64,000 nt of DNA from Euglena gracilis. Its lineage: Eukaryota; Euglenida; Euglenophyceae; Euglenales. Location: assembly GCA_039621445.1 (NCBI GenBank), contig CP154954.1, positions 63,632,046 through 63,696,045 of the forward strand. The letters run 5' to 3'. Positions 44,883 through 64,000 of the stretch are shown piece by piece (within the stretch, counting starts at the first letter, position 1; each line of letters begins with the position of its first letter). The position numbers were made by a program, and so were the translations under genes. The notes beneath the pieces were generated by a model. It worked only from the letters and a program-made list of their open reading frames with translations. It ran no database searches and was not told where the DNA came from.

Positions 44883-47126
44883 GATGCGTGGGAGGGGGAA
44901 GCAGGGCAGGAGGTAAAATTGCGAGCATATTTCCCTGGAAATTCTCCATTCCTCCCCCAGCAATGTCCCCAGTGCCGTGTCGCAAGCAGGTGTCTACCTG
45001 TTTTCTTCCTGTTGGTCGATGATGCCCTCCTCGCATTATCACATCCGCGAAAGTTTCTGAGCTTACCCTGTAACTTTTCCCTTTGGGGGACCCCATATAG
45101 GGCAGGGGGGAAATTGACATCCACAATTTTTCCGCATTTTTCCCACAATTTTTTCCCCTTGCTGCAATTTTTCCGCATGAACCTGAAATGGAAAGCAAAA
45201 TTTCGGCCATTCTTTGAACGCTTCACAAGAGAACCCATGTGCTTCTTTTTGTTATCCAGTTGCAAATTTCCAAAATTATGCGTAATCATTATTGTGTGTG
45301 GGTAAATTACAAATTTTGACAAAATTTGGCTTTTTGTGGCCTATTTTTTTTAATAAAGGTTTCCCCCAATTTCTGTTGGGAATTAATTCCAACTTAGAAA
45401 AATTCACCTGATTTTGCCTGAGACCCAAATTTTCGGCAATTTTTTGCCGGTTTTATATTTCCCACCCAAAAAATTCCATATTTCCAGAATCAGCATGTTC
45501 CCAAATTCCCAAAATTACAAAAAGCAGGGTTTTGGACCTTTTTTGTTGGGACAAATGTGAATAACAGCTCAAAATTTGCACCTATGTTGCAAAATGACTA
45601 AATTTGTGAAATTTTTCTGAATCCCCTCCAGCAGAAGTGTAAAAGTTCCCCAAACCACAATTTCCGCAATTTTCCACATTTTCCCCGCAATTTTTCCGAA
45701 CGCCTCTGACATCAATTCCCCCCTTGTATTGGGTGGATTTAATTTGCCCCCTAACCCCCACAAAAAACTGGGCCTGAAGGGTCGGGTTATGTTGTATTGG
45801 GGGGGGGGGGCAAAAAGCAGCCCAAAGTTGGGCATCCCGAAATACTGAATTTCAGGTGCGTGCAAATTTCTGTAGGGGAATATTTCACCTCACCCAGGAA
45901 ACAGGAAATTCCATAATGCACTCACTGCATTTTTTTGCTACATGATGCTCATTTCAAAAATGCTGAATCTCTGAATGCTGAGCCTTTATTTCTTGTGGGA
46001 ATTCATCAAATGTTTTCTACCCTCCCCCTACACCTCTGTATTGTTGAATCATCATCAGATCATTGTTTAATACATTCTGTCATGATTTGCGGCAGACAAA
46101 ATTTTTGGTAAGTTTTACCATAATTTTCTGATCATACTTTTTGACCGTTGTCAGCTTCCCACACCTTCTCCATGAAGCCTCAGCCCAAACTGAATAAAAA
46201 TGATTGGAGAATGGTGTAAAATGCCCAAGATTCACAAGAAAATGCCAGGAATGATCTTTTGAGGTCACCATTTAGGGCATGAAAAGAGCCTGAATTTGTT
46301 CATTTTCCTCAATGAAAAGCAGGGAAAAAAATCTGCTCCACATGCGGCAAAGCAACACAAAGCAAAATAGATATTTCAGAATCAAAGTTTTACAAGAATA
46401 TTTTTACTGCATTTTTCAACGTAAGTTTTGTCTCCCTTAATTTTTGTCCACCCTGCACAGTGTGTGTTAATCTCAGGCTTTTTGCAATCAGAACGTGCGG
46501 GCAGCAAAATCTTCTGGATCGATGTCCCTCCCCCCCTCTCTATTTTGTGTGTGATTGGTCCACGTGTTTGCGTGGGTGTGTGGGTGTGTGGGTTGTATTG
46601 CGGATTGTGTGTTGTGTGTGTGTGTGTGTGTGTTTGTTGTGTGTTGTCTGTCTCGTGTGTATGCGCACGTGCACGTGCATGTGCTTGTGTATGCAATTTA
46701 AGCGCCACCTGTATCAAATGAATACCCATGTCAAAAAAACAACCTTTTCGGTCCACATATTTTGTCATTGTAGTATTCATTCGACTCAGAGGGGTGACTG
46801 GTGACAACAGTTTCCCTGGTCAGCGGGCTTTGTGCAATAGTGCAATGGTGCATGGAGAAGAGTTGGGGAAGCACTCCTTAAGAACTCAAGAAGAATTCAG
46901 CCCTGGGGCAACCACCGTGAGGAGATGGTGCGGTGCTTCTCCGTGTGCCTCAGCCGTACGGCTGCTTCTTAACCCTGCAGTTTGATACTTTTTTTTTTGA
47001 ATGAGCATGGCAGTGTGGAGCACCAGCATGGCAGTGTGGAGAATTTAATTAATTTGCATATAGTCAGAATACACCTGCCCCCAAATGAGCGCCCTGATGA
47101 ACAGGGGGTGTCCGAACCATCTACAT
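44883..47126. other. No gene seen; (TG)n at 46,605-46,640
   Basis: T/A-rich sequence with TTTTCCGCAATTTTTCC words at 45,130-45,170 and 45,660-45,700, and TGTGTG repeats at 46,560-46,660. The 46,800-46,975 part has a short open frame without recognisable domain. Confidence 0.4.
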
Positions 47127-47620
47127 CAGGGGATTTCTTAAGCCGGAGGGGACCCCATCCCGGGGGGGGGTCCAGGCAGCCAGCAGCTCAAATCCAGCCA
47201 ACAGCCCAAATCGGGGCTGGGAGCTCCCCCCGGGGGGGGGGGGTCGAGTGAAATAAAGCTGGGTCCAGCCCGGCCATTGCCAAAGGCCGGGCCAGCCGGC
47301 CGCAGGCTGGCAAGCCAACTGGGCTGCCTAGCCTTATCCAGCTTATCCAGCCTTCATCTAGCTCTATCCATGGACCAGGCACGAGTCAGTAAGTAGTAGG
47401 CTGTTCCTCCAGTCCCGATCCAGCTTTGATCTGGCTCCATCCATCAAAATGTCGAAAATGGCAAAATGTTTTAGAAAATTTTGTTTTTCATGGACCCAGC
47501 CCAGCGCGGCCCCCTATCCCCCCAGGGGGGGGGTCCAGCCGGCAGCTCATTTCCTGCCAGCGGCCTTTTTACCAGCCGGAGGCTGGACCCCCCCCCCCCC
47601 GGTCCTGAAGAAATCCCCTG
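47127..47620. mobile_element. hAT-type MITE, CAGGGGATTTCTT ends, copy 1
   Basis: Left end CAGGGGATTTCTTAAGCCGG; right end reversed CAGGGGATTTCTTCAGGACC. Flanks ATCTACAT (47,119-47,126) and GTCTACAT (47,621-47,628) form an 8-bp duplication with one mismatch. The interior has CCAGCCGGCAGCTC and GGCCGGGCCAGCCGGCC modules. Copy 2 is at 63,313-63,736 in the same orientation. Confidence 0.85.
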
Positions 47621-47701
47621 GTCTACATTGTCACCATAAACCTTTCACACAGATGTACCGAACCCCCATGCCTGACGAGCGCCCCTCTGTTTGAGGTAAT
47701 A

Positions 47702-47790
47702 TGCGGTATGCATGTATGTATGCATGCATGTGTGCATGCATTCATGCACGTATGTGTGTATGTGTGTATGTATGTATGTATGTTTTATTT
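47702..47790. repeat. ATGT/ATGC microsatellite
   Basis: A run of TATGTATGCATGCATGTGTG and TATGTATGTATG units. Confidence 0.9.
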
Positions 47791-47885
47791 TTGTTAATTT
47801 ATGTCTTTGTATTTTTTGCTTTGTTTGATATTTTTTCAATTTGTTTGTTCATCTTCCGCAAAGGGAGACCCCTGTCGCAAAGTAG

Positions 47886-49002
47886 CGATGCGACCCCTAC
47901 ACCCTGCTGCTGGCGGCGTTGGCGGTGCTCGCCAGCCTGCAGCTCCGCAGTCAGGCCGCAGGGGCGACGGAGGAGCTGGAGCTCAACACCCTGCACCACC
48001 CGATGCCCGCAGGCCCCTTCATAGGGCCGGTCCAGAAGGTGCGTCCGAGCATTCGCCCGCGAGCGCACACTGCACACAGAAGGCAGCGAAATGCGATTCA
48101 AATGTTCAACAGCATCCTTATGAACAGAAGTCCGACGTTCAATGCAACCTTTCCTTCAATGGGGCTCTGATGTGGCAACCATGAATTCGTTTGAGATTTT
48201 TGCAGGGGGCTGCTGCAGCCAGTCCGATTTCGTCCCAGCACAGCCACAGGGGGTGCTGGAAGCCCACCTTACCAGCCGCTCTTCCCGCAGTTTAACCGGA
48301 ATGTTCTCGGCAAAAAAAAGAAGTTTTTTTTGTGAAAAAAAAGAAGTTTTTTTTTTGTGAAAAAGAAGAAGATCAAAATGGTCAAAATGGTGGTTTTTTG
48401 GAAGTGTTTTTCGTGGGTATTTTCTGGCAGTTTTCCCATTTTGATTCCACAACCCAGTTCAGGTACAACCAGGGCCTGGCTGGAGGTTACATGTGTCAAC
48501 GAAAAAAATGTATGGAATGCATGTAATGTATGGAATGGTATGGAAATTCCTGCCCATTGAGAGTTGATGGGACAGACAAAAAACTTTCAGTGCATTGCAT
48601 TTCCCCCCTTGAAAGTCCCATGCTTTCTGTCGGAAATAATTGTGCCCAACTCCCCCTCGAAAATTCCAGGATTTTAGTAAAAGTGCTCAATTCCTGAAAG
48701 TTCAATTTGATTTGATTTCCCCCCATACCCCAGAGGATTATGGTACTCCACCCAAACATCAAGCCAGGAATGAGGGTTAGATTTAACGAGTCTATCTATT
48801 TGGGAGGAACGCCTGCTTCAGAACTAACTGGAGGATTTTTTGAAGATGAGAATGTTTGCCGCTCCAAGTGGGGGGAACTGTATCAGCCTTTAAGTGTATT
48901 CCCCCTGGTGTCTTTTTGTTCTTTGCAGGCAAAGAGCTCAGTCAGGGGCACCATGCCTCCGGCCCCCCTGGCGAGTACAACTCTCAGGCCCCAATTCTTT
49001 GA
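47886..49002 (+). CDS. 3' part of a probable secretory protein gene with tiny exons
   Basis: Five exons join in phase: 47886-48038, 48219-48302, 48458-48485 (28 bp), 48734-48775 (42 bp), 48929-49002 (TGA). The first begins with a hydrophobic run TLLLAALAVLASLQL followed by RSQAAGATEE, like a signal peptide and small-residue cleavage site. The rest is polar and Pro/Gly/Gln-rich (RFRPSTATGGAGSPPYQP, FRYNQGLAGEDYGTPPKHQ, LSQGHHASGPPGEYNSQ). This points to a small protein entering the secretory pathway, or a membrane-anchored one. There is an in-frame TAG just before 47,886, so a start codon must lie in an upstream exon not identified, or the first acceptor is misplaced. I do not recognise the family. 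Confidence 0.5.
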
Positions 49003-49495
49003 GATGGAGGAACAGGGATGGATTGCAAGTCCACTGGTTTTCCCCGTCAATTATGGCGTGGAGCTGGACATAAAGTGCTGCAGCCAATTTTCTAAATCCA
49101 TTGCATTTTTTTGTACTTTCTTGTTCACTGTTTTGGTTTCAAAATTGAACCTCTTCAGTCAGGGTCAGCCACACTTTAAAATTCAGCCTGACACAGATAA
49201 TTTTGGGTTCAGAGAACATGACAGCATTTGATCCATCGGGCCAATATGCCGGATGGAAAGCTGTGGGTGCACCGGCCTCTCAGGAGTTCAAATGGTTTAG
49301 GGCGTACCTGCCAGATCCCTCCCAGGGAGTATGGCCAACATTGCCTCTGTAATTGGCCAAGGCACCCTTGCGCCAAAGGTGCCGAAAGCCCACAAAGGTC
49401 CCATTTTGGGGGCAAATATCGGGGGGGGGGGCAATGGCTGCAGGCACTCCAGGGCACTCTGAGCCCCCCCCCCCCGGGTTGATCAACAATTCCAG

Positions 49496-61113
<11,618 letters not shown>

Positions 61114-63312
61114 TGCAGGCGTCCCATTCCCCTTGGCCACACCATTGGTGGATGCCAAGGTGGATGGTCGACGCCCCTGCAAGGAATGGGCACACAAGCA
61201 GCTTGGGATGTCAAAACCACCGCCTCCCATCTCAAGTGCAAGAAAAGGTGGTGTCGTCGTCTATTGTGGGGAATTCATTGACAGGAGCATTTGGCATTCA
61301 TAAAGTTGGTTCAGACAAAATTGGGCGGTAATGCAAAGCCCAAAGTGTTTTCAGTCTGTTTTAAAACCACCCAAAGTTTTGCGCAATTTCACCCCCCCCC
61401 TTGTCGTACGACCTCCCCACTATAACGACCCCCCCCCCCCTGTCGCAGGTTGCAGGTTAGGGGGGTCTAACGACCAGCCCCCCGGTTGCAATTTGCAGGT
61501 ACCCGGTCGTACGACAAGGGGGGGGGAGGCAAGGAATGGTGTTTTTTCATAAGGCTTAGGCAGCCGATCTCACATTAAGCTTTCTGGTGTTCCTTTGTGC
61601 AACTGCTCAAAGGAACACCATTTTTATTTTGGTGCATTAGGGTCTTGGCTGCTGGTTGCACACCAGCCCTCTGTGTGTGTGTCTCACTGTTTTCCAAACC
61701 CTGCCGAGTTTTGATTCCCCTGGTTTGACCCGAGAAGTCAGAAAATCCCCAATTACGCAAAAGCCCAAGTCCTGTCCACCACATTTCCTGTGGCGTTTTT
61801 TTTTAGCAATCGATTTTGTGGCAGTGCCAGGTGGTGTGGAGCCAGGACCCTGGTGAGGTCTCTTTGAAGTCGGTTGCGTGTTCTCCGCTTCAACCCCCTT
61901 TTGAGACTACCCACACAGCAGGAAAGGCAATGCTTCTTCATGCATGCGCACAGGAACCGTTTGCGCTACTGCGCAAAGGAACCATTTCAAGACCAACCAA
62001 CGGCGTGTTTGGATTTGGAAAACTGCTTTTTTTATGAGATTGTGGTGCTATTTGTTTGTATTCCTGTGGTGCTCGTCCCCCTGGTGCTATTTTGAGTGGT
62101 TTTTGTGCAAAATTGCCCATTTGTTCCATCTTTACATTCCAAATAATTATGTTCATACCTTTTCTTTTGAAGCTTTAACAGTGGGGACTTTTGAGAGTTA
62201 AGAGGAGGATGCAAATATTGGCGTCCACAAAGCCGAGGTGTTTGTGAGGCTCCCTGAACACAGAAATTTAAGTAGTGCAAAGAGCGTTTTCAAACCGGGC
62301 AAAAAAAACAAAACCATTTGCGCTATTGAAGGAACCGTCCATTCCCGCTGTTATGCACGTGGTCACAGTGCGCGATTGCGCAAGTGGTTGGTTTTCACAG
62401 GGACCAACAATTTTTTCTAAGGTCAAATTGCAGATTTGACTACAATTTGACGTACGCACATGCAGGGCTCAGTCTCACCTGCCCCAAATTTGTCCAGCAA
62501 AATCCTTAGTTCGAGGCAGCCGTTGTTTGGTTCCTCAACACACAAGGTGTACATACCCCGTATGCTGTGGTGGTGCCTGCTCTGGGACACGCTAACGTTC
62601 AAAGTCTTTGCATCTCCCTCTGCGGTCCTAGGATACCAGACCACATCCCGCTGATTATACCACATTCTGAAAACAATTTAATTATATGTACATATGTATA
62701 ACTGTTACATTATGTATAATTATTCATTTTTATTGATTTATAGTAAAAATTTAAATTCATATAAATGATTTGTCATATATGACATATAATACACCATATA
62801 CTGACAATAATATGAGTAGCCATTTTGGCTACTTTTTGGGCATTCTTTTGGCCGCTTTTTTGCCATTTCTGGCCACTTTTTTGAATTTTGATGATTTGGC
62901 TGCTTCTGGCTGCTTTTTGTTGCCTTTTTTTTGCTTTCAGCCACTGTTTTGCCATTTGGCCATTTTTGGTCAGACATTTGTCCAGGCTCCTTTTCACCAA
63001 CTCTCAGGGGTGTCCTGTGCATGGGTGCCTGCCCATAGCAGGCACCCCCCCCCCCAGCTGAGCATGGAAACAGTGTTGGTGCCCTCCCTTTCTTTTTAAG
63101 GAAGTGTGCACCCCCCCCCCTGAGGAGGCGATATAGGCAGGGGACGGCGCTTTCGACCTCCCAGGAGGTCGGGTTTTGCGGGTAGTGCTACCCCCCCCCC
63201 CCCGGCGCCGAAGGAGAGGGCCAAACAAGGCCATTTTCAAGGGAAATTTGGTTTTGTTGGCAGGCATCGTGGTCCAAAACCAACCCCCCCAGGGGGGTGC
63301 CTGCTATGGGTA
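61114..63312. other. No gene called; A/T-rich 62,660-62,820
   Basis: It contains the presumed 3' region of the carrier gene, the short MITE at 61,391, and a small hairpin GGTGTTCCTTTG...CAAAGGAACACC (61,589-61,621). A minus-strand 80-codon frame at 62,423-62,665 has ordinary composition (for example MYTLCVEEPNNGCLELRILL) but no recognisable family, and the plus strand is also open. The 62,815-62,960 part is TTTTTGGCCACTTTTTTG low complexity. Confidence 0.35.
61391..61525. mobile_element. TTGTCGTACGACC-ended MITE, copy 2
   Basis: CCCCCCCCCTTGTCGTACGACC faces GGTCGTACGACAAGGGGGGGG. The interior keeps CGCAGGTTGCAGG and GTTGCAATTTGCAGG modules like copy 1 (21,849-22,112), at about half its length. 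Confidence 0.7.
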
Positions 63313-63736
63313 CAGGGGATATCTCAAGCCGGAGGGGACTCCATCCCGGGGGGGGGGGTCCAGCCAGCCAGCAGCTCAAATCCAGCCAGCAGCCCAAATC
63401 TGGCTGCCCCCCGGGGGGGGGGTCAAGTGAAATAAAGTTGGTCCAGCCCGGCCAGAGGCCGGGCCAGCCAGCCACAGGCTGGCCAGCCAACTGGGCCAGC
63501 AGAGTCAGTAAGTAGGCTGTACCTCCAGTCCCGATCCAGCCTTGATCTAGCTCCGTCCATCAAAACGTCGAGAAGGCAAAAATGTTTGGAAAGTTTTGTT
63601 TTTCATCGACCCAGCCCAGCACAGTCCCCTCCAGCCCCGGACCCCCCTGTCCCCCCCCGGGGGGGGGGGAGGTCCAGCCAGCAGCCTTTTTTCCAGCCGG
63701 AGGCTGGACCCCCCCCGGATCCTTGAGAAATCCCTG
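63313..63736. mobile_element. hAT-type MITE, CAGGGGAT ends, copy 2
   Basis: Left end CAGGGGATATCTCAAGCCGG; right end reversed CAGGGATTTCTCAAGGATCC. Flanks TATGGGTA (63,305-63,312) and TATAGGTA (63,737-63,744) are an 8-bp duplication with one mismatch. The interior matches copy 1 at 47,127-47,620. It is inserted into an older GGTGCCTGC repeat that borders it on both sides. Confidence 0.85.
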
Positions 63737-63840
63737 TATAGGTAAGCACCCCAAGGCACCCCCCCGGGGTGGTGAAAAGAATCCCGGTGCAAGTGGTTAC
63801 GGTTTTACCCGCTTCTCACTCCTTTTTGCCACTGTGACAG

Positions 63841-63971
63841 ATGGTTGTTTGGTGTTGCACATCAAGAATTGCCCAAAGTTTGAGGGTCATAATCCCAAAG
63901 TTCCAGAAAATTATCCTCTTGTGCGATATGGTTCCAAATGTGACCCGCCTCCAGTAACCAGTAACCAGTAA
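63841..63971 (+). CDS. Terminal exon of an unidentified gene
   Basis: After a strong acceptor (CCTTTTTGCCACTGTGACAG), a 42-codon frame reads GCLVLHIKNCPKFEGHNPK, PENYPLVRYGSKCDPPPVT and ends SNQ with TAA at 63,969-63,971. The preceding intron is phase 1. The composition is that of a folded protein, with two cysteines. The rest of the gene is not found upstream within this window, perhaps because the upstream introns are filled by the MITEs at 63.0-63.74 kb. No family is recognised. Confidence 0.45.
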
Positions 63972-64000
63972 TGATGAAAAAAAATGGGTTCAAGGTCTTA

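Noticed and set aside
49205-49400. A frame reading FDPSGQYAGWKAVGAPASQE, resembling the DP.G....KA..G segment of proteasome alpha subunits
   Set aside because: No neighbouring proteasome exons were found and the frame soon hits a stop; one short motif is not enough to call a gene fragment.

Overview
This is a stretch of a eukaryotic nuclear genome with low gene density and very high repeat density. Split genes with spliceosomal-type introns, microsatellites and many small inverted-repeat transposons rule out a bacterial, viral or organellar source. I see no ribosomal or transfer RNA gene and no CRISPR array. The lineage is not certain. Relaxed 5' splice sites (GT followed by almost anything, and apparently some GC donors), repeat-filled introns and abundant poly-C/poly-G palindromes suggest an alga or other protist rather than an animal, plant or fungus. 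That is an inference.

Layout. Positions 1-19,000 hold no intact gene that I can support. They contain nested foldback elements (172-953, 3.77-5.17 kb, 11.2-12.1 kb), two decayed copies of a gene ending in a PHD-type zinc finger (2.2-3.06 kb on plus, 12.9-13.55 kb on minus), hAT transposase remnants on minus (6.9 kb, 14.4-15.0 kb) and short tandem arrays. At 19.06-32.0 kb a plus-strand gene can be followed through 13 phase-compatible exons. It encodes a dual-specificity protein phosphatase with a signature HCxxGxxRS loop and a C-terminal coiled coil. Its introns carry at least five separate inverted-repeat insertions, three of them with target duplications I can read exactly.

At 33.6-36.4 kb lies a large 18-bp minisatellite, open in all six frames, interrupted by a 948-bp near-perfect palindrome inserted at a TA dinucleotide. 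At 37.4-39.84 kb is a 2.4-kb element with roughly 150-bp terminal inverted repeats around an unidentified frameshifted ORF. Between 41 and 45 kb only isolated coding-like exons are supported. From 47.9 to 49.0 kb the end of a probable secretory protein gene is built from very small exons. From 49.5 to 61.1 kb a plus-strand mitochondrial carrier gene (three Px[DE] repeats, most like S-adenosylmethionine carriers) is spread over ten exons. One of its introns contains an entire 2,974-bp hAT element with decayed transposase. The last 3 kb hold another hAT-type short element and a terminal exon of an unidentified gene.

The coherent story is genome expansion by several families of small transposons. 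Many have poly-C/poly-G cores and 7-9 bp target duplications, and they insert into introns, into one another, and in one case into a coding sequence whose empty site survives in a sister copy. All splice sites, frames and homology calls come from reading the sequence; no database search or transcript evidence was available.
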